In this document: positions 1 through 10,414 of the stretch, in pieces
Layout: each line of letters starts with the position of its first letter
Position numbering within the stretch: position 1 is the stretch's first letter
Assembly (NCBI GenBank): GCA_009746045.1
Contig: RPFO01000256.1
Location: forward strand, 535,441-599,440
Direction of reading: 5' to 3'
DNA: 64,000 bases
Origin: Mesostigma viride
Taxonomy: Eukaryota; Streptophyta; Mesostigmatophyceae; Mesostigmatales; Mesostigmataceae
The notes under the pieces: model-generated
What the model was told of the DNA's origin: nothing
Seen by the model: only the letters and a program-made list of their open reading frames with translations
The model's database searches: none
Program-made: the position numbers and the translations under genes

Positions 1-360
1 GGCCAGCTGGCTGGGTGTTTAGGTGGTTGGGTGGTTGGGTGGTTGGCTCATTGGATGGGGGAATGCCTGCTTATTACCTAGTTGGTGTGTGGGTTGCGCA
101 GGTGCCTTGGTGGGTGGGTGGATGTCCAAGTGGGTTGGTAGGTGGTTGGGTGCCTAGGTGCACGCATGGTTGTATAAGTTGGGTAAGCACGTGCGCGGCT
201 GGCTTGGTGGGTGGGTCACTGGGTGGGAGGACAGGTGGCTGTCTGGGTGCACGGGCGCGCGAGTGTGTGAGCAGTTGTGTGGGTGGGTGGCCAGGTGGCT
301 GCATGGGTGGGCGACTGCATGGGTGGCTTGGTGCGCACAAAGTGCAAGAGATGGAGACAT
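1..360. repeat. GGTGGGTGGGTGGCTGG-type minisatellite, copy A
   Basis: G/T-rich degenerate tandem repeat of short GGTGGGTG and GGTTGGGTG blocks. All frames stay open because the unit lacks stops, so the ORFs here are spurious. It forms the left part of a segment that recurs at about 3560-3900. Confidence 0.75.
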
Positions 361-1160
361 GGGATATGCCAATGCCATATCATGTGAGCATACGTGGATG
401 CCAGGTGACATGTGCCAGCGTTGGGGTCACTGCACCTTGATATGCTCGCTCGGCATATTCTCGACATGTATTACTGTACACGCAGTGTATATCATGCATG
501 GTGCGTGTTGGTAGCATTCAAATGGCTGTGTTAGTGATGTGGCATGTATTATTCACCTTTCCTTCCCATTTTGCAATGTGCCAAGTAGTTTAGAGGCACG
601 GTGTCATGGGGTATACATATGGACATGCACTGCACATCACAGCTTTGTGGCATACTGGCAATGCCTACCTTACATGATGGATTCTGCTAGCAATGGTCAC
701 CACTCAGGCATTCACATGCACCAAGGTTTTGCACACTGTTTGTACTAGTCATTCTTGAGTTGCCTGCAAAGATTTAAATGATGCGCCCCAGCTTGGAGAA
801 TGTTTTGGTGGGTAATGTTGTTAAAATTGTGGGTAAAAAAGCAAAAAATGGTGACAATTGCTGGCAAATGTCACCATTTTGGGCTCTGCATGATCTGAAT
901 TTCTGCTCATGACTTGTTGAGACCTTGCTTCAGGTGCTGGCATGATGGCAATAAGTTTTGGTGGCATTCTGACATTATTTGGGTTAAATATTGATTTTAA
1001 ATGGCCATTAATGACAAATGCTAGCAAAATTTTGCTAGCATTTGTCACCAACTAGGGCTCCAAATGGCGTAGAACTTTGTACAAGGTCAGAACAACTATT
1101 ATTCATCACCACTGCAAAGTTACAGCATAATCTGAGATCAACTATTGTTTCTATGCAAGT
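340..1160 (+). repeat. Segmental duplication, copy A (non-coding)
   Basis: Shares long diverged stretches with about 3900-4960. Examples are GTGGATGCCAGGTGACATG (both copies), the block around CATTTTGCAATGTGCCAAG, and CTCAGGCATTCACATGCACC. I see no convincing gene. Copy A lacks two short insertions present in copy B. Confidence 0.7.
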
Positions 1161-1645
1161 GCAAGTGGTTTAGGTGGCCAGTTTTGGCCTTGGATCTGGA
1201 GTTAACTTAAGCAGGGAGTACCATGTAAACTTAACATTTTGACTCAACTACTCCACCACTAGCCAGACACATCCCGGGGAGTGGTGGGATCCAATCCTAG
1301 GTCAATCGGACAATAAACTTGCCATGGGCCATAATTTATGTAAAAAAAAGGCCATTTCAAGGTGTTGTGTCCATTGGCCATGTTTGTTGCCCATGTCAGT
1401 TAGCGCAGTTTAGGATGTGTTGTTTTGTTGTTTAGCTGGGTTTGCATAGGCCTTACACTCTAACCCAGGGGAAACAGAGAAAATGCTTGTTAGGCATGTG
1501 AATGCTACCATCAGTGTTCACATGGTTGCCATGCACCCAGTGCATTGTCGTGTCTGCCTCAGCATCTGCCAGTTCACCATGCGTTGATTTATGCCTTGTT
1601 CCCCCGCTCCGCATTCGTTGGCATTCCGTTTTGGCGTTGCCGTTG
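1161..1645. other. No recognisable feature
   Basis: AT-richer unique-looking sequence. No ORF, RNA gene or repeat that I can support. Confidence 0.5.
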
Positions 1646-2908
1646 AATACAGGTGAGGGAATGCAAAGAACCGCTTGACTTCTCTGCAGCATCAGCAAAG
1701 TATGATGTACATGGCAACCCATGGAAGCGTGCGGCGGGGGCAAAATATATGCTACAGGAATTGAGAAAATGGCATCAACAAAATCGCACGCTGTGGAAGA
1801 GCCTTAAAGTGGTAAAACAACGCCACAATGGAGGTGTGACCAGTCGGCTTCAGGGAAGAGTAGCGGTGAGTCACTCTCTTATTTTAGTTGGCGGCAATTC
1901 ATTGCTGTGATGCAGGCTGCCATGCCAGCAGTCTTCCCTAATGTGTATGGTAGGAGTACAAGACTAAGGCAGTTATGTTGCTGGCCTCTGCACTGACCCT
2001 CCCGCTACATTGTTGGTAATGTTGCTGCTTGGTTGGCTTTCCTTTGACGTGCATATCGTCCAATTCTGTGATGCAGATTGAACGCCTAAGCAGCCACATC
2101 TATATCTGGAGCAAGGCATGAACGGCAGCAGAAAAGAGAGAGGAAGAGAGGGAAAGAGAGGCTGCGGAGAAGCGCGAGGAACAGCTAAGATGCAAGAGGC
2201 AACGGGTGGAGGAACATGGCAACGAAGCCAGCGGTAGTGGGAGCTGCGAGCGAGCACGTCAACTGCGGTGGATGCACACGTGGGGGAGGCACATGCGGGG
2301 CAAGCATGTGTAGGCCTGCAAATCGTGCCAGGGCCCACCGTGATTGCAATTGCCGAGTTCCTGCTGAAGCGAGCACTGGCCTCCTTTCCGCAGTTGGCAG
2401 CCAAGGACGCGACAATCACGCTTGTGGAGAGTTTGTGTAAGGAAGAACCTGGACTCGGCATCGGGCAGTCCAGCGGTGGACCTGCTGAACAACACAGCCT
2501 GTGCCCTTGCGAATGCCGCGCTGCAGTTGGTCTCCAACTCCGTCCATCCATGTTGATGGCAAGGTTAGTTGTGCCACATTTTCTTCCTGTTTTGGGTATG
2601 ACGCATCAATAATTGCCCCTTGTATGTACGGGTGCGGTCGATTGACCTCCCTCCAGCAACATTGCAACATCCGTTACTGACGTCCACTGCGGCGGATGCG
2701 TTCCTCCAGCATGTTAGTTGCCTTGTGAGCTGTAATTGTGCAGGGTGTCGTCAGTACATCCGATGAGAAGGATAACAAGGAGCTCAAGTGTCACTGGTGT
2801 TGCCTGGTTGATGGCGCGCGTAATATCCATGGGCATCAGCATATGGTCCCAAACACACTCAAACGGCTGGCCGAGTCGCTGGGAGAGGCAGTCCACATGC
2901 AGTTGGAG
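1646..2908 (+). pseudogene. Decayed multi-exon gene, unknown product
   Basis: Exon-like block 1 (about 1652-1866) is open, preceded by an ACAG acceptor and followed by a GTGAGT donor. Block 2 (about 2077-2290) follows a GATGCAG acceptor in the same phase and encodes a strongly charged stretch rich in Glu, Arg and Lys. That block contains an in-frame TGA where a CGA codon would continue the helix. A further open block lies at about 2310-2560. A last one (about 2744-2908) follows GTGCAG and holds a Cys-x2-Cys plus His pair (KCHWC and HGHQH). The coding signal ends where a GGGA microsatellite starts. I do not recognise the family; a remnant of a host gene or of a DNA transposon is equally possible. 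Confidence 0.35.
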
Positions 2909-3110
2909 AGGGTGGGTGGGTGGGGTGGCGGGAGGGAGGGAGGGAGGGAGGGAGGGAGGGAGGGAGGGAGGGAGGGAGGGAGGGAGGGAGGGAGGGAGGG
3001 AGGGAGGGAGGGGGAGGGAGGGAGGAGGGAGGGAGGAGGGAGGGAGGGAGGGAGGGAGGGAGGGAGGGAGGGGGGAGGGAGAGGAGGGAGGGAGGGAGGG
3101 CGGGTGGGTG
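2909..3110. repeat. (GGGA)n microsatellite
   Basis: About 200 bp of GGGA units with a few GGA interruptions, flanked by GGTGGGTG. Spurious Gly/Arg/Glu ORFs on one strand and Pro/Ser/Leu ORFs on the other. Confidence 0.95.
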
Positions 3111-3900
3111 GGTGGTTATGGTGGGTGGATGGGTGCAAGGGTGGTTGCTTATAAGTGAATCGCCAGGTGGCTGGGGGATCGACGGGGTTTGGGAACTCCT
3201 AGGTGGGTGCATTGTTGGATGCCTGAGTGAAACTGTTGCATGGGCTGGAGGATTTGCACCGTTGGTTTGTGGCGGGTGGATGTGTAGCTGTGATTAGAAG
3301 TGGGTGGGGTGAGCGATGGGGAAGGTAGATGGGTGGGTGGGTGCACGGATATGGGTGGGTGGGTGGTTTTGTAGTTGGGATCGACTCACCTATCGCGGGT
3401 GGAGGGCTGTGCATGTTAGGGGTGAGATGGGTGGGTGACTGGCTGAGAGGATGTGGATGTGTGAGGGTGAGTGGGTGCAGGTCGGTGGGTATAAGGGTAT
3501 GGGGGGAAAGAGTGGTCGAGTGGGAAGGGGCGTGGGTGGGTCAGGGGTGGGCGGCCTGGTGGGCACACATGGGGCCAGCTGGCTGGGTGGTTAGGTGGCT
3601 GCGTGGTTTTAGTAATGGGTGCCTGGATAAAAGGATGGGTGAATGCCTCCTTATTGCCTAGGTGGGTAGATTGCATATGTGGCTAGCTGGGTGGGTGGAT
3701 GTCCCAGTGGGTGGGTATGTGGCTGGGTGCCTGGGTGCACGAGTGGTTAGATAGGTTGGTTTAGTAGGTGCGTGGCTGGCTGGCTGGGTCACCGGGTGGG
3801 TGGACCAGTGGGTGGCTGGGTACTCAGGTGCGCAAGTGTATGAGTACTTGTGTGGGTGGGCCAGGTGGATGCATGGGTGGGTGACTGCATGGGTGACTCG
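3111..3900. repeat. GGTGGGTG minisatellite, copy B
   Basis: Same G/T-rich degenerate repeat as at the window start. From about 3568 (GGGGCCAGCTGGCTGGGTGG) it can be aligned with base 1 onward. No gene. Confidence 0.7.
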
Positions 3901-4217
3901 GTACGCACAAAGGGCAACGGATATCAAAGAGACAACCAGAGCAACGGATATAGACATGGGGATATGCCAATGCCTTGGGGTGAGCATACGTGGATGCCAG
4001 GTGACATGTGCCAGCCTGTCGCAGTTATACTATACCTTGGCGTTTGCTTGGCGTGTCGTTGCCAATAATTTCACACAGGATGTACATGGTACGTGTTGGT
4101 AGCAATCACATGGCTGTGTTAGTGAGTGATGTTGCATGTATTGTTCAGCTTTCTTTCCCATTTTGCAATGTGCCAAGGTTCTTAAGTAGTTTAGAAGTAT
4201 GGTGTCATGGGGTATAC

Positions 4218-4271
4218 ATCAAGGAGACAACCAGCGCAGGCCAGAAATCGGGAGAATCCGGACCATGGTAG
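4218..4271 (+). mobile_element. Short dispersed element, about 55-70 bp
   Basis: Begins CAAGGAGACAACCAGCGC and ends near ACCATGGTAGCTC. Related copies occur at 18434-18498 (-), 39873-39937 (-), 40446-40515 (+) and 40760-40836 (-), with a 16-bp fragment at 3925-3940. The paralogous segment near base 628 lacks it (TATACAT is followed directly by the flank), so it behaves as an insertion. No coding capacity. Confidence 0.6.
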
Positions 4272-4554
4272 CTCACATGCATGTGCACTGCACATCACAC
4301 ATTTGTGGCATACTCGCAATGTCTACCTTACATCTTGCATTCTGTTAGGAACAGTCGCGCCACTCAGGCATTCACATGCACCAGGGTTTCGCTCACTGTT
4401 TGTGCTGTAGTCATCGTTAAATCAAAAATCTTTACAAAGCCTGGCAATTGTCATAATGTTGGGCTCCTTATGACATGAGATTTTGCACACGAAGTTTTGC
4501 GACCATGCTTCAGATGCTTGCATGATGACGACCAGTTTTGGTTGTAATATGACA

Positions 4555-4725
4555 TGGTGGTGCAGGTGCCCTGGTGCACCTAGAGCAGGGGTAGCTTACA
4601 TTCCCACCCTTGCATGAAGTAGCCTAGAATGTATTAAAAGCCATATGCCCCTTCTCAGGGATATGTGCTACATTTACTCCCAACGGAGTGATGTTGATAA
4701 CTAATTAATTAATTAATGACATCAT
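4555..4725 (+). mobile_element. LINE-type 3' end (family B) with TTAA tail
   Basis: Carries the family-B 3' signature: GGTGGTGCAGGTGCC, TTGCATGAAGTAGCC, CTTCTCAGGGATATGTGCTA, then ACTCCCAACGGAG and a short (TTAA)n tail. The same string, diverged, ends elements at about 16085, 43560 and 51870. Severely 5'-truncated. Confidence 0.6.
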
Positions 4726-4960
4726 ATTAATTTTTAAAATCATTATTGATAGCAACACTACCTTGTTAGCATTTGTTACCATTCAGGGCTCCAAATGCCC
4801 TGAGGCGTTGTACAAGGTCTGAACAACCGTAATTCATTGTGGCTGTTAAGTTCCAGCTTCGTCGGGCATAATTCGTCTAACTATCTAAGTGCAAACGTTG
4901 TTTGGAAGGGACTCATTTTGGCCTTAATTAAGGATCTGGAGCAGGAGCACGTATTCCATG

Positions 4961-5198
4961 GACTGATGGGGGTGGGTGCATTAGAACTGAGCCGCGAAGA
5001 CTAGCTGATCTCACTCTAATCTTATATACAAAGTTGTCTCCTTGATAATATACAAAGTTGTCTCTCTTAATACAAAATCCTAACTACTCTACTCAGTCAC
5101 GCACCCCTTCCTCCTGGCGTGGGGAGGGGGGGCTCTTACATCGCCATGCGTCCAGGCATGATTTGTCTCGCTTCATGTACCATGATTGCCTTTAATTT
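4961..5198. other. No recognisable feature
   Basis: Unique-looking sequence between repeats. No supported ORF or RNA gene. Confidence 0.4.
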
Positions 5199-5485
5199 GA
5201 CCGTTAATTAACTAATTAATTAATTAATTAAGAACATCCATCCATCCATCCATCCATCCATCCCTCCCTCCCTCCCTCCCTCCCTCCCTCCCTCCCTCCC
5301 TCCCTCCCTCCCTCCCTCCCTCCCTCCTCCCTCCCTCCCTCCCTCCCTCCCTCCTCCCTCCCTCCCTCCCTCCCTCCCTCCCTCCCTCCCTCCCTCCCTC
5401 CCTCCCTCCCTCCCTCCCTCCCTCCCTCCCTCCCTCCCTCCCTCCCTCCCTCCCTCCCTCCCTCCCTCCCTCCCTCCCTCCCTCC
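5199..5485. repeat. (TTAA)n followed by (CATC)n and (CCCT)n microsatellite
   Basis: A TTAA/TAAT run (about 5205-5232) passes into CATC units and then about 220 bp of CCCT units with two CCT interruptions. The long predicted proteins here are artefacts. Confidence 0.95.
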
Positions 5486-5701
5486 ACGATGAAATTTGGT
5501 CGGGTAAATTGCAATAGACTCGCCTTTTGATGACGAACACGCCGATCTAATTTTTGGCAGCCATCGCCCAGGATTTCGCAAGTTATCGCCAGCGGCCTGC
5601 CCAGCAGATCTCGCTATTTTTCTGCACATTATGGCGGCACCACGCACGTGATCAGTGTGCCTGCGCCCCCTGCCCTCGTCTAGGTGCTATTAAACGTAGC
5701 T

Positions 5702-6149
5702 ATGGAGGTCCCCGCATCGTCTTCAGCTCTTGCCGCCGATTCTATTGATGCCCAGATTGCTGCAAACAAAATCGCCCACGACATTGTCGTCGCCAAGAAC
5801 GCCGCTAACAAGCGATCCAAGACTTCGGAAGCAACTTCGGAAGCAACTCCGATAGCTGCTGAAACCTCCTTGCCGGACGCCATTTCTTCCTCATTCTACA
5901 TGCCAGGCCAGCGTTTGAGCCTGGCAGACATCGATACCTTACTCGCCTACAATGACGCCGCTGTGACAAGCGTGCTGAAGCTCCGCAACGACAACGACGC
6001 CCCGATTCGCCACCCTAAGAGCGGCCAGGTTATGGAGGCTGCTTCGGATGAATGGCCTCATTGGGATGAGCGCCAGCGTCGGCTTGCCTGTCTTATTTCG
6101 TGCTGCCCTGAACTTGTCGAGCTGCCGGCGACGACCATCGCCATCTTGT
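5702..6149 (+). CDS. First exon-like ORF, unknown protein
   Basis: Start taken at the ATG of MEVPASSSALAADS. An upstream in-frame ATG at 5684 adds only MLLNVA. About 149 codons with normal composition: an Ala/Ser/Thr-rich N-terminal third, then a more structured part (SLADIDTLLAYNDAAV, and HWDERQRRLACLISCCPEL). Translation would stop 13 bases later, but a perfect GTAAGT donor sits inside the last codons, so this is more likely the first exon of a spliced gene. I cannot find the next exon, because the following 600 bp is tandem repeat. Family not recognised; a retroelement ORF is an alternative. Confidence 0.4.
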
Positions 6150-6187
6150 GTAAGTTAGGGTCTTAGGGGCAGTGCAGCTTGTCTGGA

Positions 6188-6282
6188 CGATGATTACTCT
6201 GATGATTACTCTGATGATTACGCATGATTACGCATGATTACGCATGATTACGCATGATTACGCATGATTACGCATGATTACA
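6188..6282. repeat. GATGATTACTCT and GCATGATTAC tandem repeat
   Basis: Two to three GATGATTACTCT units, then seven perfect GCATGATTAC units of 10 bp. Confidence 0.95.
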
Positions 6283-6285
6283 CCG

Positions 6286-6729
6286 GTATTACATAGGAAG
6301 GAGTGACTATGTACTCCACCCTATGTACTCCAAGAGTACATAGGGTGGCACACTATGTACTCCAAGAGTACATAGTGTGGAGTACATATGATCCGGGATT
6401 TCCGAATAGGGGACTGCCGACGCGGTGAGACACGCCCGTATTACATAGGAAGGAGTGACTATGTACTCCACACTATGTACTCCAAGAGTACATAGGGTGG
6501 CACACTATGTACTCCAAGAGTACATAGTGTGGAGTACATATGATCCGGGATTTCCGAATAGGGGACTGCCGACGCGGTGAGACACGCCCGTATTACATAG
6601 GAAGGAGTGACTACCTATGTAATCCACACTATGTACTCCAAGAGTACATAGGGTGGCACACTATGTACTCCAAGAGTACATAGTGTGGAGTACATATGAT
6701 CCGGGATTTCCGAATAGGGGACTGCCGAA
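6286..6729. repeat. 152-bp tandem repeat of nested palindromes, 3 units
   Basis: Units begin at 6286, 6438 and 6590 with GTATTACATAGGAAGGAGTG. Each contains two copies of CTATGTACTC-CAA-GAGTACATAG, a perfect hairpin with a 3-base loop. In unit 1 the first hairpin arms extend to 15 bp (CCACCCTATGTACTC and its complement), and the second has 14-bp arms. In units 2 and 3 the whole block folds as one larger cruciform of about 23-bp arms. The last unit ends where the 3' flank diverges at CTCGAGGCCC. Confidence 0.95.
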
Positions 6730-7744
6730 CTCGAGGCCCCCAGAGTACTAACTAGGCTGACTATGTACTCGAGTCACGACGCAGTGAGATACATACGCCA
6801 AGCCGCCCGAAGCAGATCTCTGCATGCGCCACGTGTAACGAGGGTTCTGCTTGCGAATTCGAATTGCGATGAGCCGTTGCAGACGCGCCGCCTAGATGTT
6901 TGAATTTCATCAACGAGCCTTGAACGAGCTGGTAAAGTTTGCCTGCCCTTGCATCACCTTGCGCTGGCTATGCCGATTGCAGTCCAGCCGACTGATAGTG
7001 GTGCGAGAATAAGCGCCCCCCTAAACCCGCATGCTCACGATGCTTGAAGAAAAAAAAGCAAAAGGCGCACTAGGATGCATGACAAGCCCTTTTGGAGCCC
7101 CAGTTTAGCATGATTCGGTCATCCGTTTCCAGCCATCGGCAGCGCCAACTCCGATACAGCTTACTATGGCGTAGTCGGTAGCCAGCTACACCGCTTTTCT
7201 TGCCTTTGTTACTACATGCAAACTTCAATTCGTTACATCGTGCGCCTGCGGCATATTTAAGAAAGCGGCTGCAAGCGCACCTTGCTGAGCCAGGTACACA
7301 ATGTCTTCAGTCAGCGACCGCGTATGCATGCCACGTTTAGTCGCATCGAGTCGCGTAGACAATGCGTTCCGGATTAAATTGTTCACCGTTCAATTGCTCA
7401 GCGCTGCCTGAATGCAGCGCGCTTTATTACTGATTCTGTCCTCTTTGCATGCATTGCAGTGGATTGTATGTTATTTTCACGTTGTCCATCTTTCCACTCG
7501 CTTTCATTGTTTACCAGATACCAAAAGTCTCCCACGAGGTAGGCGACACTTCAATCTCGCTTATTTTACACCTGGCACACCTGGGCTTCTCTGTATGTGC
7601 CGATGCCCATCGTAAGTTGTTGAACGTTTTTTGCCCTCCATGGTTTCCAATTTTACTAGGAGTTCTTAGGAGCTCTCTCTCCATTGACTTCTCTGTCTCT
7701 TTTGCTTTGGCCATGCCATGTTAGGGTAATGTCTTCCTTGCTGC
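6730..7744. other. About 1 kb without a supported feature
   Basis: Mixed-composition sequence. Short ORFs at 7412-7724 in overlapping frames lack a coding pattern. No tRNA or repeat identified. Confidence 0.5.
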
Positions 7745-9110
7745 CATGCTAGCGGGCCCACATGCTTGTTCCTTGTCAAAGTAGGGAGGCTCGCGGGGTA
7801 GGTGGCTGGTCATGCTTGTACCTTATCAAGGGAGGGGCCCACGTAGGGTAGGTTGGTGGGCATGCGTGTACCTTGTCAAGGGAGGGATTCACGTATGGTA
7901 GGTGGGTGCACGAGCTTGGTCCTTGTCAAGAGGCACATACGTAGGGTAGGTGAGTGCACGTGCTTGTTACTGGTCAGGGGAGGCATGGATGTGGGGTAGG
8001 CATGTGCACGTGCTTATTCCTTGTCAAGGGAGGGACGCACGTAGTGTAGGTGAGTTCATGTGCTTGTTCCTTGTCAAAGGAGGGGTGCACACAGGGTGGG
8101 TGGGTGCACGTGCTCGTTCCTTGTCAAGGGAGGCATGCATGTGGGGTAGGCATGTGCACGTGCTTGTTTCATGTCAAGGGAGGGATGCAGGTAGGGTAGG
8201 TGGGTGGGCTTGCTTGTTCCTTGTCAAGGGAGGGATGCACGTGCGGTAGATGAGTGCACATGCTTGTTCCTTGTCAAAGGAGGGGGGCATGTGGAGTAGG
8301 AATGTGCACATGGTTGTTCCATGTCACAGGAGGGGTGCAGGTAGGGTAGGTGGGTGGGCATGCTTGTACCTTATCAAGGGAGGGGCGGACATCGGGTAGG
8401 TGGGTGCACGTGCTTGGTCCTTGCCAAGGGAGGGATTCACGTACGGTAGGTGAGTGCACATGCTTGTTCCTTGTCGAAGGAGGGGGGCACTTAGGGTAGG
8501 TGGGTGCACGTGCTTGTTGCTTGTCAAGGGAGGGATTCACGTATGGTAGGTGGGTGCACGTGCTTGTTCCATGTCACAGGAGGGATGCACGTAGGGTAGG
8601 TGGGTGCACGTGCTTGTTACTGGTCAGGGGAGGCATGGATGTGGGGTAGGCATGTGCACGTGCCTATTCCTTGTCAAGGGAGGGACGCGCGTAGTGTAGG
8701 TGAGTTCACGTGCTTGTTCCTTGTCAAAGGAGGGGTGCACACAGGGTGGGTGGGTGCACGTGCTCGTTCGATTCTTGTCAAGGGAGGCATGCATGTGGGG
8801 TAGGCACGTGCACGTGCTTGTTCCTTGTCAAAGGAGGGGTGCACACAGGGTGGGTGGGTGCACGTGCTCGTTCGATTCTTGTCAAGGGAGGCATGCATGT
8901 GGGGTAGGCACGTGCACGTGCTTGTTCCTTGTCAAAGGAGGGGTGCACATAGGGTAGGTGGGTGCACGTGCCCGTTCGATTCTTGTCAAGGGAGGCATGC
9001 ATGTGGGGTGGGGCATGTGCACGTGCTTGTTCCTTGTCAAGGGAGGGACACAACAGGGTATGTGGGTGGTTTTGCTGGTTCCTCGCCATGGGAGGGACGT
9101 AATAGGGTAG
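7745..9110 (+). repeat. Long minisatellite, about 65-bp unit, roughly 20 units
   Basis: Repeated GTGCACGTGCTTGTTCCTTG followed by TCAAGGGAGGG and GTAGGGTAGGTGGGTGC, with higher-order duplication at 8600-9000. GCACGTGC is itself palindromic. ORFs on both strands are by-products. Neighbouring units differ by point changes and by a CGTTCGATTCTTGTC variant confined to 8760-9000. Confidence 0.9.
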
Positions 9111-9410
9111 GTGAGTGCACGCATCATTTTTTTCCTTATTCTCAGCCCATCAACTAGAACTTTCAGCTGCCAGTCCTCACTACTCTACGACCGTAACTGC
9201 ATTCGGGTTCATGTTAAATACGTTGCGTTTCTCTTGGACGGCATGGAAGATGCTGTCATTTTCAAGAGAGGGATGCACGTACGTATTGGTGGTGGTGCAC
9301 GCATCGTCCCTTTTCTTACTAGTTGCCTGTGTACTAGAAATTTCAACTGCTATTCCTCGCTACCGTATGGCCGTAACTGCATTCGGGGCATTTTGCGTTT
9401 TCTATGAGTG
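9111..9410 (+). repeat. Diverged tandem duplication, about 180 bp
   Basis: GTGCACGCATC, CTAGAAMTTTCAAC/CTAGAACTTTCAGC and CCGTAACTGCATTCGGG occur in the same order near 9115-9210 and 9294-9390. It begins where the minisatellite ends, so it may be the flank captured by the array. Non-coding. Confidence 0.6.
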
Positions 9411-9841
9411 CGTGGCAGTTGCTGTCTTACTTGGACAAAGGCGGAATGAACTGCAGGCAATCCGGAATGATTAAGACGGGAAGTTGGTCAACTCGCACCA
9501 AAAGCGGAGCCGCCATATGGACGGCGGTACCTTTCAAATCAACATGGGCGATTACCCCTGGCCGAGCGGACTTGAGGGTGACAACAGCTTCAAGACGCCA
9601 CCCTCATCGGCCAAGGTTCTACTGCCGTAACGGCTTGATTTATTACCTAAGATGTTCCGTGAACTTCATGTGCGTCATCTCCACGATTTCATCATGAAGC
9701 CCACGTTGACAACATCGGATGGAAGTGATTCGTGCAATTGATTATTAATGACTTCTTAAAAATTTTAATGAAATGCCTAATTCAAAAATGCATCTTGAAA
9801 AGCAACATATCATGCAAGCCACTCACCATAGCCGGGGTCAA
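9411..9841. other. No recognisable feature
   Basis: No supported gene; a short A-rich stretch near 9750-9800. Confidence 0.4.
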
Positions 9842-10412
9842 TGCATTTTAGAATTCGGGGCCATAACCCGGACAGGCTGCGTTGTAGGCATGGGTTACTA
9901 TTTTCCAGGTAAAAAAAAAAAAAAAAAAATTGTAGGCATGGGTTACTATTATTACTGGGGCATAACCGGCCCCGTAACCACCGCAGTAGCCAGGGTTAAC
10001 TACTGGGCCGTAACTACTGCAGGTTACGGGACGGTTGACGGACCCGTAACCAGGCCAGTAGCCAGGCCCGGTTATCAGAACTGGTCCCGTAACCATGCCG
10101 GTAACCCATCCCGGTTCTCAGAACTGGTCCCGTAACCATGCCAGTTTACCGCCCGGTAACTTCTACTTGGGCCGTAACCATGACCGTAACCCAGATAGGT
10201 TACGGGCATGGTTACGGCTCCGGTAAAAGTTACCGCCCAGTAAACGTTCCGGTAACTATTACCGCCCGGTAACCATTACCGGCCGGTATTTAGTCTGTCG
10301 CGTTTAAGGTTACCGGCCGGTAACCTGGCCGGTAACCTGAAACGTACATGGTTACTGGCCAGTAACCGCCCCGGTAACCTCAACCGGGGCGTTTACGCCC
10401 CGTAAAATTAAC
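9842..10412. repeat. Degenerate GGTAACC/CCGGTAAC palindrome array
   Basis: About 570 bp dominated by CCGGTAAC, CCCGTAACC and GTTACCGG in both orientations at spacings of roughly 10-25 bp, interrupted by a 19-A run at 9911-9929. The motif is close to self-complementary, so the tract is rich in inverted repeats. No coding. Confidence 0.85.
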
Positions 10413-10414
10413 TC

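Larger units (their letters stand above)
3900..4960 (+). repeat. Segmental duplication, copy B
   Basis: Diverged copy of about 340-1160. It differs by an insertion at 3925-3951 (a 16-bp fragment plus one copy of an 11-bp duplication), an insertion at 4218-4271, and a LINE tail at 4555-4725. No coding region supported. Confidence 0.7.

Noticed and set aside
6286-6729. CRISPR-like array
   Set aside because: Units are contiguous 152-bp repeats with no unique spacers, in a eukaryotic context.
7745-9110. CRISPR or satellite gene array
   Set aside because: No constant repeat/variable spacer pattern; a simple degenerate minisatellite.
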